From contig CAMXQE010000028.1 of assembly GCA_947246015.1 (NCBI GenBank), positions 1 to 49,271 of the forward strand: DNA of 49,271 bases, read 5' to 3'. A program made the translations under genes and the position numbers. This DNA comes from an uncultured Lachnospiraceae bacterium (lineage in GTDB: Bacteria > Bacillota > Clostridia > Lachnospirales > Lachnospiraceae). This document shows positions 32,614-40,541 of the stretch, one piece after another. The notes under the pieces are model-generated. The model was given only the letters and a program-made list of their open reading frames with translations, was not told the origin of the DNA and searched no databases. Within the stretch, counting starts at the first letter, position 1, and each line of letters starts with the position of its first letter.

Positions 32614-33405
32614 TTGAAAATGAAAAATAAGTCGGAAATAAAAATCAAAGATGCATTTGACCATGGAAAGGCTTTTATCGGGTTTGTGACAGGCGGCGAC
32701 CCTTCGATAGAAAAGAGTGAGGAATATATTTTGAAAATGGTAGAAGCCGGCTGCGATTTAATCGAAATCGGGATTCCGTTTTCTGACCCGATTGCAGAAG
32801 GCCCGGTTATTCAGGAAGCCAACCTCCGCGCTCTTTTGGCGGGAACCACTACGGATAAGCTGTTTGAGCTGGCAGCGCGCGTACGGGAACAGACGGATGT
32901 GCCGCTGGTATTCCTGACCTATCTGAACCCGGTGTTCCGGTACGGCTATGATGCATTCTGTGCAAAGTGCGAAGAGGCAGGAGTAAACGGGATTATCATT
33001 CCCGATATGCCCTTTGAGGAGAAAGGAGAACTGCTGCCTTTTGCAAAAGCTCATGGCGTGGACGTTATTTCGCTGATAGCGCCTACTTCGGAACAGAGGA
33101 TTAAGGAAATTGCGTCGGAAGCGACAGGATTTATCTATGTCGTATCCTCCATGGGAGTGACCGGAGTGAGGAGCGAAATCAAGACAGATTTGGGCGCTAT
33201 CCTTTCAGCGGTGAAAGAATCCGCGAAGGTGCCTGCCGCAGTCGGATTCGGTGTGAGCACACCGGAACAAGCGGCGAAGATTGCACAGGTAGCGGACGGA
33301 GTGATTGTAGGCAGTGCGATAGTGAAGCTGATTGCGCAGCACGGAGAAGATGCAGGGCAGTATGTACATGATTATGTGAAGGGAATGAAGGATGCCATAC
33401 GGTAG
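32614..33405 (+). CDS. trpA: Tryptophan synthase alpha chain
   Basis: 263 residues if started at TTG 32614, where AGGAG (32601-32605) is 8 bases upstream; ATG 32620 gives 261 residues with a longer spacer. Catalytic Glu and Asp in DLIEIGIPFSDPIAEGPVIQ, GIIIPDMPFEE, YVVSSMGVTGVRSE, VGFGVSTPEQA. Releases indole from indole glycerol phosphate into the TrpB tunnel. Last gene of the trp operon; no clear terminator before the convergent next gene. Confidence 0.97.
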   Translation: MKMKNKSEIKIKDAFDHGKAFIGFVTGGDPSIEKSEEYILKMVEAGCDLIEIGIPFSDPIAEGPVIQEANLRALLAGTTTDKLFELAARVREQTDVPLVFLTYLNPVFRYGYDAFCAKCEEAGVNGIIIPDMPFEEKGELLPFAKAHGVDVISLIAPTSEQRIKEIASEATGFIYVVSSMGVTGVRSEIKTDLGAILSAVKESAKVPAAVGFGVSTPEQAAKIAQVADGVIVGSAIVKLIAQHGEDAGQYVHDYVKGMKDAIR

Positions 33406-33427
33406 CCTGCGGAACCGGAAAAGATGC

Positions 33428-34726
33428 TTAAGAATATTCTTTCGAAAGCATCTCGTCCGCTGCTGATACCGACATCATATACAGTCCCGGCAGAAGTTTT
33501 AAGTTGAGCTCCGGCACGGAATATTCCATGAGGTATTCCAGCTTGTTCCAGTTTCCGGTTTCATAGCAGACCGCAATGTCCAAAAGCCGTTTCAGCAGGG
33601 TGTCCTTTCCGGAAAGGGCATCCCGGACAGCAGGAAGGAGCTGGATATGCCCCAGTGTTTCTTCCACATTCTGGCTGCCGTCCGTGAGAATGGAAAGCAT
33701 ACCGGTGCTGTAGGCTTCGGAAGCGCAATCGTGACGGCCGGATTCCCGTGCCAGTTTTTCGCACATGAAAGCGCGGATTAAGGCAGTACGTATCACTTCA
33801 TCCGATTTCGTGTTTGATATGTCACGCAGGAGAATCAGCATAATCCAGCGGCGTATTTCCTCATTGCCCATCAGAACCAGGGCGCGTTTAATGGAGGTAA
33901 TGTTGTTGCCGCGGTAATATTGGAGCGTATTCATTCTCCGCAGCAGCTTGTAGGTCAGATGGGCGTCGGAGTTGATGACCCATGCGATGTTGTCCAGATT
34001 GATTTCCGGAGCGGAGAGCTCTTTGGACAGTTTCATATAAGAAACCGAAGAAATATCCATACTGCTCTTTTTCATCATAATGGGTTTGGAGAAATAATAG
34101 CCCTGGAGGAGCTGGCAGCCCAGCGACAGGGCTTCCTGTACGTCTTCTTTTGTTTCTACCTTTTCGGCCAGCAGCGTTTTTCCTGCTTCGATTAAAGCGG
34201 GTGAGAAAGCGGCACGCTGCTCTTTCGTAGTATCTTTAAAATCAATTTTCACTATATCAATCAGGGAAAGGATTTCGGGAGGAATGGGGGTGCCTATATA
34301 ATCATCGAGCGCTATATCGAAACCGGCGGCTTTTAATGTATAAAGCGCGTCGATGACTTCTATGGTAAATACCACCGTTTCCAATATCTCAATTACGAAC
34401 TGTTCGGGGTCCAGCAGATAGGCAGCCTTATTTAAAAGGTATCCGTCCGCGAAATTGACAAAAGCCTTTTTGCCGTTTGTCAGCTCATACATACCGAAAT
34501 TCAGGATGGATTCGGAGATTACCGTACCGGTGGCTTCCTCGTCGCCTATCGAAGAGGCGTTGGAGATATTCTGCTCGGTATTACGGTAAAGAAGTTCGTA
34601 TGCCTGAACGAGTCCGGCAGCATTGAAGATTGGCTGTCTTGCAATATAAACGGCGGATGAGACATTGTCAGACGGCATCCCGTCGGGCAGTATCCGGTCT
34701 TGATAATCATTCTTTGTAGGTTCCAT
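33428..34726 (-). CDS. EAL-HDOD signalling protein (YuxH/CdgJ type)
   Basis: 432 residues. N-terminal EAL-like domain (YIARQPIFNAAGLVQAYELL, VIEILETV, ALDDYIGTPIPPEIL, KIDFK; about 25-210), then an HDOD domain (ELSAPEINLDNIAWVINSD, TYKLLRRMNTLQYYRG, SIKRALVLMGNEEIRRWIM; about 215-400). The EAL motif reads ELL and the DDFG-type loop is DDYIGT, so c-di-GMP hydrolysis is doubtful; family members act by binding. Cytoplasmic, monocistronic and convergent with trpA. Confidence 0.92.
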   Translation of the reverse strand: MEPTKNDYQDRILPDGMPSDNVSSAVYIARQPIFNAAGLVQAYELLYRNTEQNISNASSIGDEEATGTVISESILNFGMYELTNGKKAFVNFADGYLLNKAAYLLDPEQFVIEILETVVFTIEVIDALYTLKAAGFDIALDDYIGTPIPPEILSLIDIVKIDFKDTTKEQRAAFSPALIEAGKTLLAEKVETKEDVQEALSLGCQLLQGYYFSKPIMMKKSSMDISSVSYMKLSKELSAPEINLDNIAWVINSDAHLTYKLLRRMNTLQYYRGNNITSIKRALVLMGNEEIRRWIMLILLRDISNTKSDEVIRTALIRAFMCEKLARESGRHDCASEAYSTGMLSILTDGSQNVEETLGHIQLLPAVRDALSGKDTLLKRLLDIAVCYETGNWNKLEYLMEYSVPELNLKLLPGLYMMSVSAADEMLSKEYS

Positions 34727-34914
34727 AAATAGTTCAATCCTTTCCTCAAAAAGACAAAAGCAGAAAATAAACTAATACGGTCTTATTTTAACACATTATG
34801 ATTCAATATCAAATAGTATTTTGTGATAAAAGATGAAGAGCTGCCTTATATTTACCGGAAAAATGTACATAATAAGAAGCAAAAGAGAATGGAATTGGAA
34901 AGGAGCGGAAGGTT

Positions 34915-35274
34915 ATGATGGATTATATCAATGCATTCTGGGTAGGAGGACTGATATGTGCCCTGATACAGATTCTGATGGAGAAAACGAAGCTGATGCC
35001 GGGAAGGATTATGGTCATGCTGGTCTGTCTGGGGGCAGTCATCAGCGTGTTCGGTATTTATGAACCTTTTCAGGAATATGCAGGTGCAGGCGCATCGGTA
35101 CCTCTTTTGGGGTTTGGCAATGTGCTGATGAAGGGTGTAAAAGAAGCGGTGGATGAGTCCGGCTTTATCGGCATTTTCCAGGGAGGTTTCAAGGCAGGTG
35201 CGGTAGGAACCAGTGCAGCGCTGGTATTCGGCTATCTGGCAAGCCTTGTATTCAATCCTAAAATGAAAAAATAA
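34915..35274 (+). CDS. spoVAE: Stage V sporulation protein AE (SpoVAEb)
   Basis: 119 residues, integral membrane protein: YINAFWVGGLICALIQILME, GRIMVMLVCLGAVISVFGIY, and the C-terminal AGAVGTSAALVFGYLASLVF. Member of the SpoVA channel that moves dipicolinic acid into the forespore. GGAGCGGAAGG lies upstream. spoVAC and spoVAD, normally adjacent, are not here. Supports an endospore-forming host. Confidence 0.93.
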   Translation: MMDYINAFWVGGLICALIQILMEKTKLMPGRIMVMLVCLGAVISVFGIYEPFQEYAGAGASVPLLGFGNVLMKGVKEAVDESGFIGIFQGGFKAGAVGTSAALVFGYLASLVFNPKMKK

Positions 35275-35280
35275 ATTATA

Positions 35281-35383
35281 TTTCTTCCCATTTCTGCGCT
35301 GCTTTTTGCGCATGGCAAGTTTGTGGATGCAGCGCAGACACAAACTTGTGGAGCGAAAGATTTGAAAAATCTTTCACTCTTCT
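35281..35383 (+). repeat. Dispersed repeat family C, copy 2
   Basis: TTTCTGCGCTGCTTTTTGCG, GCAAGTTTGTGGATGCAGCG, CACAAACTTGTGG and GAAAGATTTG match the reverse strand of 29849-29945. GAAAGATTTGAAAAATCTTTC is a perfect hairpin near its end, beside the stop codon of the DUF5721 gene. Confidence 0.85.
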
Positions 35384-35877
35384 TCCCATGCAATCTGTTT
35401 ATTGTTCAGGAATTTCAAACAGGCATGGTCCCATAGCTGTTCCGGAGTTTTGTCCATAAGGAAGGATGTAGTGGACAGACCAGTGATGAGCGTCACATGG
35501 GAGCCGTCGTATTTCACGGTCAGGGTAAAGGCTTTTACCAGATTCCCATAGTCACCGAAGTCTCCGCCTGCCAGTATCCGTTCCATATGCTCCGGCATCA
35601 GCAGCAGCACGAACTTGAAGTGTAACGGCGTCCTTTTTCCTTTGATGAGCTGGAAGCAGAACGGGCGCATATCTTTCCATAAGGAAAAATCATAAGGACA
35701 GAGAGTATCATCCTCCTGTTCTTCTTTTGTATAAAAATCTTTCTGTATATGTCCGTCTATCTGAAAGGTATTGGCAGTCACGATGGTGCCTTCTTCCAAA
35801 AGAAAATAATCGAAACTGTCAGACAGCAGCAGTTTGTTCATGAAGTTTTTCAGGTCGGATATCCGGTAGGCTTTCAT
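35374..35877 (-). CDS. DUF5721 family protein
   Basis: 167 residues. The start MKAYRISDLKNFMNKLLLSD and LEEGTIVTANTFQIDGHIQK match DUF5721, a family found mostly in Lachnospiraceae; function unknown. Soluble. AAAGGAGATGCC precedes the ATG. Its stop codon region overlaps the hairpin end of repeat C. Confidence 0.85.
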   Translation of the reverse strand: MKAYRISDLKNFMNKLLLSDSFDYFLLEEGTIVTANTFQIDGHIQKDFYTKEEQEDDTLCPYDFSLWKDMRPFCFQLIKGKRTPLHFKFVLLLMPEHMERILAGGDFGDYGNLVKAFTLTVKYDGSHVTLITGLSTTSFLMDKTPEQLWDHACLKFLNNKQIAWEEE

Positions 35878-36050
35878 GGCATCTCCTTTATCGTATTATG
35901 ATAAGTTATTATAGTGGAAAGCAGAAAAAAACACAAGACCCCTTTACAGGATGGAACTGTCTGTGTTATCATAAGTAGTAATCATAACTACATGGAATAG
36001 TAATGATTGCTCTTGGATATAATATCATAAGAAAGGCATGGTTTGAGGAT

Positions 36051-36887
36051 ATGGGGTATAAAATAGTAGTAGACAGTTGTTGCGAGCTGCCGGAGGGATA
36101 TAAGAAGGACGCGCGGTTTGAGATTGTTCCTTTGGGACTGGAGGTAGGGGACTACCGGATTATGGATGATGAGAAGTTTAACCAGAAAGAATTTCTGGCA
36201 AAGGTAGCGGCATGTCCCACCTGTCCGAAATCTTCCTGTCCGTCTCCGGAAAGATATATGGAAGCCTATCATTGTGACGCGGAGCGTATTTATGTGGTGA
36301 CGCTTTCGGCCAAACTGAGCGGAAGCTGCAACAGCGCGGAGCTGGGAAAGCGTCTTTATCATGAAAAATACGGCGACAAGGATATTTTTGTGTGCGATTC
36401 CGAATCGGCAAGCTGCGGGGAAACGCAGCTCGCAAGAAAAGCGATGGAATTAGAGGAAGCAGGAAAGTCTTTTACGGAAATCGTGAAGGAACTGGAGGCA
36501 TTAAGGGACCGCATGAAAACATATTTTGTACTGGATAATCTGGAAACCCTCCGCAAGAATGGCAGGCTGACGGGTGTGAAAGCACTGGTTGCCACCACCC
36601 TGAACGTGAAGCCTTTGATGGAGGGAGTAAAGGGCGCCATTGCCCAAAAGGGGCAGGCAATCGGTATGAAAAAGGGGCTTGCGAAAATGGCAGAGGCTGT
36701 GATAAAGGAAGCAGAGAAGCCGGAGGAGCGGGTGCTGATGATTACCCATTGCAATTGTCCGGACAGGGCGGAACTGGTGAAGGGGATGATTTTGGAAAAG
36801 ATACGGGTACGGGATGTGGTGATTATGGATACGGCGGGAATTAGCAGCATGTATGCGAATGACGGCGGGGTAATCGTGACGATATAA
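36051..36887 (+). CDS. DegV family fatty acid-binding protein
   Basis: 278 residues from ATG 36051 (GAGG 36045-36048). DegV fold: KIVVDSCCELP, VPLGLEVGDYRIMDD, VVTLSAKLSGSCNSAELG, RKNGRLTGVKALVATTLNVK, KPLMEGVKG. These proteins bind fatty acids, in FakB relatives for phosphorylation by FakA. The N-terminal frame from 36003 has no ribosome binding site. Confidence 0.93.
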   Translation: MGYKIVVDSCCELPEGYKKDARFEIVPLGLEVGDYRIMDDEKFNQKEFLAKVAACPTCPKSSCPSPERYMEAYHCDAERIYVVTLSAKLSGSCNSAELGKRLYHEKYGDKDIFVCDSESASCGETQLARKAMELEEAGKSFTEIVKELEALRDRMKTYFVLDNLETLRKNGRLTGVKALVATTLNVKPLMEGVKGAIAQKGQAIGMKKGLAKMAEAVIKEAEKPEERVLMITHCNCPDRAELVKGMILEKIRVRDVVIMDTAGISSMYANDGGVIVTI

Positions 36888-36907
36888 TGGATGATTGCAG
36901 AGATAAA

Positions 36908-36980
36908 ACAGGGGTGCGTAAGGAAATTAGCTGCTGCGCAGCACGTACCCCGCGCGGAGGGCGGGGAGAAAATATTCCCT
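36908..36980 (+). repeat. Dispersed repeat family B, copy 5
   Basis: CAGGGGTGCGTAAGGAAATT, AGCTGCTGCGCAGC (inner stem), ACGTACCCCGCGCGGAGG align with the copy inside the transporter gene (12401-12470). GGGGTRCGT/ACGTACCCC is the outer stem. Confidence 0.75.
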
Positions 36981-36998
36981 GTCCGGTTATCCTGTCAT

Positions 36999-37292
36999 CT
37001 ACATAATCTGGATTTGGAACGGCGCGCGCAGCAGGGCGATGAACAGGGCTATCTGCAAGACAAGAATGGCCGGCATTCCGTAAACGAAATACCAGCGCCT
37101 TGTTTTGTGGCGGAAAGCATACATGCCGATGATACAGCCGATGCTTCCGCCGATAATAGCCGTAATAAACAGGGTGGATTCAGGAATTCTCCATAAATGC
37201 TTCTTTGCTTTGTGCTTATCCAGCCCCATAAGGAACAAGCCAATGAGATTCATTGCCGCGAAATATGTAATTAAAAGGGTAATGACATCCAT
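36999..37292 (-). CDS. DUF1294 small membrane protein
   Basis: 97 residues with three to four hydrophobic helices: LLITYFAAMNLIGLFLMGLD, STLFITAIIGGSIGCIIGMY and the last VYGMPAILVLQIALFIALLR; the signature FRHKTRRWYF is present. DUF1294 family, function unknown. AAAGGAAC precedes the ATG. Confidence 0.9.
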   Translation of the reverse strand: MDVITLLITYFAAMNLIGLFLMGLDKHKAKKHLWRIPESTLFITAIIGGSIGCIIGMYAFRHKTRRWYFVYGMPAILVLQIALFIALLRAPFQIQIM

Positions 37293-37372
37293 AGCTTTTT
37301 GTTCCTTTCTTATTTCTTTTATTTATTTCTTTTTTATTTCCTATTTCTTTTTTCTTATTTCTTTTTCTGTTT

Positions 37373-38596
37373 TTATTTCCCTGCTTTTTCCGTTTCCTGC
37401 ATCTTCATGGCACGTACTTTGCAGGACAACCCAAAGAGGTTGATGAAGCCTTCCGCATCGTGGTGGTCGTATAAATCACCGGTGGTAAAGGATGCGATGC
37501 TCTCGTTATAAAGGGAATAAGGAGAAGTGGTTCCGGCTTTGATGATGTTGCCTTTGTAAAGTTTGAACTTCACTTCACCTGTTACATACTGCTGTGTAGA
37601 TTCAATGAAAGCCTGTACCGCTTCACGCAGGGGAGTAAACCATTTTCCTTCGTAAACAATCTGCGCCAGCTTGTTTCCCATGTCTGCTTTTAAAGCATAG
37701 GTATCGCGGTCGAGAATCAGTTCTTCCAACTGCTGGTGTGCTTCGTAAAGAATGGTGCCGCCCGGTGTCTCGTATACGCCGCGGGATTTCATGCCTACTA
37801 CGCGGTTTTCCACGATATCCACGATACCGATGCCGTGTTTGCCGCCTAAAGCGTTGAGTTCACGGATGATATCGGAAACTTTCATCTTCTTACCGTTTAC
37901 GGAAACAGGAACGCCCTTTTCAAACGTCATGGTTACATATTCGCCCTCATCGGGAGCCTTTTCAGGGGTGGTTCCGAGTACGAGCAGATGCTCAAAATTC
38001 GGTTCGCTTGCCGGATTTTCCAGTTCCAGTCCTTCGTGGCTGATGTGCCACAGGTTACGGTCGCGGCTGTAAGAGGAATCTGCAGAGAAAGGCAGGTCAA
38101 TGCCATGCGCCTTGCAGTATTCGATTTCGGATTCACGGGAATCCAGCGTCCATTTATCATTTCTCCATGCGGCAATGATTTTCAAATCAGGCGCCAGCGC
38201 TTTGATGCCCAGTTCGAAACGAATCTGGTCGTTTCCTTTGCCGGTAGCGCCGTGGCAGATAGCGGATGCTCCTTCCTTACGGGCGATTTCTACCAGTCTT
38301 TTGGCAATGACGGGTCTTGCCATGGAAGTGCCGAGCAGGTATTTGTTCTCATAGACCGCATGTGCCTGCACGCAGGGAACGATATATTCATCGCAGAATT
38401 CATCGGTGACATCCTCGATATAGAGTTTCTGGGCGCCGCAGAATTTCGCTCTTTCTTCCAAACCGTCCAGTTCTTCGCCCTGACCGCAGTCTACGCACAC
38501 ACAGATTACTTCATAATCAAAATTCTCTTTCAGCCACGGAATAATGGCAGTGGTATCAAGCCCACCGGAGTAGGCAAGGATTACTTTTTCTTTCAT
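37373..38596 (-). CDS. argG: Argininosuccinate synthase
   Basis: 407 residues from ATG 38596 (GGAGG 10 bases upstream). ATP-binding VILAYSGGLDTTAIIPWL, CVDCGQGEELD, ATGKGNDQIRFE, SYSRDRNLWHIS, and the C-terminal KFKLYKGNI. Joins citrulline and aspartate in arginine synthesis. A 25-residue upstream extension of the frame has no ribosome binding site. Divergent from argC; the shared promoter region carries repeated TGCATA boxes. Confidence 0.97.
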   Translation of the reverse strand: MKEKVILAYSGGLDTTAIIPWLKENFDYEVICVCVDCGQGEELDGLEERAKFCGAQKLYIEDVTDEFCDEYIVPCVQAHAVYENKYLLGTSMARPVIAKRLVEIARKEGASAICHGATGKGNDQIRFELGIKALAPDLKIIAAWRNDKWTLDSRESEIEYCKAHGIDLPFSADSSYSRDRNLWHISHEGLELENPASEPNFEHLLVLGTTPEKAPDEGEYVTMTFEKGVPVSVNGKKMKVSDIIRELNALGGKHGIGIVDIVENRVVGMKSRGVYETPGGTILYEAHQQLEELILDRDTYALKADMGNKLAQIVYEGKWFTPLREAVQAFIESTQQYVTGEVKFKLYKGNIIKAGTTSPYSLYNESIASFTTGDLYDHHDAEGFINLFGLSCKVRAMKMQETEKAGK

Positions 38597-38673
38597 AAAT
38601 AAATGCCTCCAGTTTTTCTTAAATGGTTTTAATAATTTGGGTAAAAATGCAGGTTGCTTTTTCTCCTCCAAAC

Positions 38674-38791
38674 AATATACATCATTCCTGCTGTAATTGC
38701 AAGGGGTATTTTATGCATAAAAATGGATTTTTGCTTAAAATATTGCATAATTTTTAAAAGTAGTTGCATATTATCCGTCGATGATGTATAC
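38674..38791. promoter_or_regulatory. Divergent argG/argC promoters with candidate ArgR sites
   Basis: Toward argG: TTGCAA (38697-38702 on the minus strand) and TATATT (38674-38679), 17 bases apart. Toward argC: TTGCAT (38764-38769) and TATACT (38786-38791), 16 bases apart. TATGCATAAAAATGGAT (38712-38728), TATTGCATAATTTTT (38741-38755) and TTGCATATTA resemble half or whole ARG boxes (TGNATWWWWATNCA). ArgR control is inferred. Confidence 0.55.
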
Positions 38792-38932
38792 TTATGCGAA
38801 GCAAAAAGGCGGAGGCAGCCGCTGCGGAAAAAGGGTTGAGAATTTTATGGTAAAGGAGTATCATAACTACACGTGCATTGAGAAGTAATTAAAAAGAGCA
38901 ATTAAAAAACGATTTCAGAAGTGAGGTAAAGG

Positions 38933-39880
38933 ATGAAAACGAAGATTTTTATTGACGGGAGTGAAGGAACCACAGGCTTAAGGATACATGAGCGTTTTGC
39001 AGGGAGGGACGATATCGAGCTTCTTCCAATCAGTGCGGAACTCAGGAAGGATACGGCAGAAAGGAAACGGTTGATTAACGAAGCGGATGTGGCATTTCTC
39101 TGTCTGCCGGATGCGGCAGCAAGGGAGTCGGTGGGGCTGGTGGAAAATGAGAATGTCAGGATTATCGATACATCCACGGCGCACAGGACGGAAGAGGGAT
39201 GGGTGTATGGATTTCCGGAACTTTCTGCAAAGCACAGGGAGGCAGTACGGAATGCGAAGCGTATCGCGGTTCCGGGCTGTTATGCTACGGGTTTTATTAC
39301 AGCGGTCTATCCCCTGACAGCGGGCGGCATCCTTCCGAAAGATTATCCGGTGTCTGCATTTGCCATGTCGGGTTACAGCGGGGCAGGGAAGAAGACGATT
39401 GCGGTTTATGAGGCGGAAGAACGGGATACGGAACTGGATGCGCCGAGGGAATATGCTTTGTCGCAGAACCATAAGCATCTGAAAGAAATGCAGAAGATTA
39501 CGGGACTGGACAGGGCGCCGCTTTTTTCTCCGATTATCTGTGATTATTACAGCGGTATGCTGCTGACGCTTCCGCTCTACACAGATATGCTGGCAGGAAA
39601 ACAGAAGCCGGAGGAGATACATGCTTTCTTCTGTGATTACTTCAAGGGGGAAAAATTCATCCGGGTGATGCCTTTCGGGAAGGAAGCGGAATATAACGGG
39701 TTCCTTGCCGGCAACAGCTGTTCGGGCTGGGACGGTATGGAGATTTATGTTACGGGAAATGAAGAGCGGGTATTGGTGAGCACACGTTTTGACAATCTCG
39801 GAAAAGGCGCTTCGGGAGCGGCAGTACAGTGTCTGAACCTTATTTTGGGATGTGATGAGGAGAAGGGGCTGAATCTTTGA
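38933..39880 (+). CDS. argC: N-acetyl-gamma-glutamyl-phosphate reductase, type 2
   Basis: 315 residues, the short AGPR form. KIFIDGSEGTTGLRIHERFA (NADP site), VAFLCLPDAAARESV, IDTSTAHRTEEGWVYG, catalytic cysteine in RIAVPGCYATGFI, and YSGAGKKTI. Third step of arginine synthesis. Followed by a GNAT gene after 24 bases, in one transcript. Confidence 0.96.
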   Translation: MKTKIFIDGSEGTTGLRIHERFAGRDDIELLPISAELRKDTAERKRLINEADVAFLCLPDAAARESVGLVENENVRIIDTSTAHRTEEGWVYGFPELSAKHREAVRNAKRIAVPGCYATGFITAVYPLTAGGILPKDYPVSAFAMSGYSGAGKKTIAVYEAEERDTELDAPREYALSQNHKHLKEMQKITGLDRAPLFSPIICDYYSGMLLTLPLYTDMLAGKQKPEEIHAFFCDYFKGEKFIRVMPFGKEAEYNGFLAGNSCSGWDGMEIYVTGNEERVLVSTRFDNLGKGASGAAVQCLNLILGCDEEKGLNL

Positions 39881-39904
39881 AAATAGGAATAAGGACGGAG
39901 AAAA

Positions 39905-40351
39905 ATGATGGTACGGACGATGACAATCGAGGATTATGAAGGAGTGTATGGGCTGTGGATGAGCATAAAAGGATTTGCTATGCGCAGCATTGATGATTCA
40001 AAGGCAGGAGTGGAGCGTTTCTTAAGGAGGAATCCTGATACGAGTGTGGTCGCGGTGGAGGACGGGAAAATCGTAGGGGCAATTCTCTGCGGGCATGACG
40101 GCAGAAGGGGCTGTATGTATCATGTGTGTGTCCATGCGGATTACCGGATGAAGGGAATCGGCAGGGAGATGGTGGTATTTGCCATGGAAGCGCTGAAACG
40201 GGAACATATCAGCAAGATATCGCTGATTGCCTTTACTGCGAATGATGTGGGAAATGCATTTTGGAACCGGATAGGATGGACGAAACGCGAAGACCTGAAC
40301 TATTATGATTTCGTCCTGAATACGGAGAATATTGTGGCTTTTAATAAATAG
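39905..40351 (+). CDS. GNAT acetyltransferase (YpeA-like) in the argC operon
   Basis: 148 residues. GNAT core with VVAVEDGKIVGAILCGHDGR, CMYHVCVHADYRMKGIGREM (acetyl-CoA loop RMKGIG) and NAFWNRIGWTKREDL. Resembles E. coli YpeA by eye. Cotranscribed with argC, so a role as short N-acetylglutamate synthase is conceivable but not shown. ACGGAGAAAAATG start context. Confidence 0.88.
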   Translation: MMVRTMTIEDYEGVYGLWMSIKGFAMRSIDDSKAGVERFLRRNPDTSVVAVEDGKIVGAILCGHDGRRGCMYHVCVHADYRMKGIGREMVVFAMEALKREHISKISLIAFTANDVGNAFWNRIGWTKREDLNYYDFVLNTENIVAFNK

Positions 40352-40541
40352 GGTTTTTCCGTTACTGTCCACTGGTATACCGGAGCCACGGTGTCCGGCC
40401 GGAATCAGGAGTTCCTTAGTACCTGCGTACATTTGACTTGCGGGAATCCCGGCAGTATAATAATATCCAGTGACTATTTCCGGCAGTGAGGCCGTAAATG
40501 GATAAAGAGGAAGATGCATACAGGCAGGGAGGAAGCTTCGT

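Noticed and set aside
38597..38671. 25-residue extension of argininosuccinate synthase
   Set aside because: No ribosome binding site and not present in the family; GGAGG lies right before 38596.
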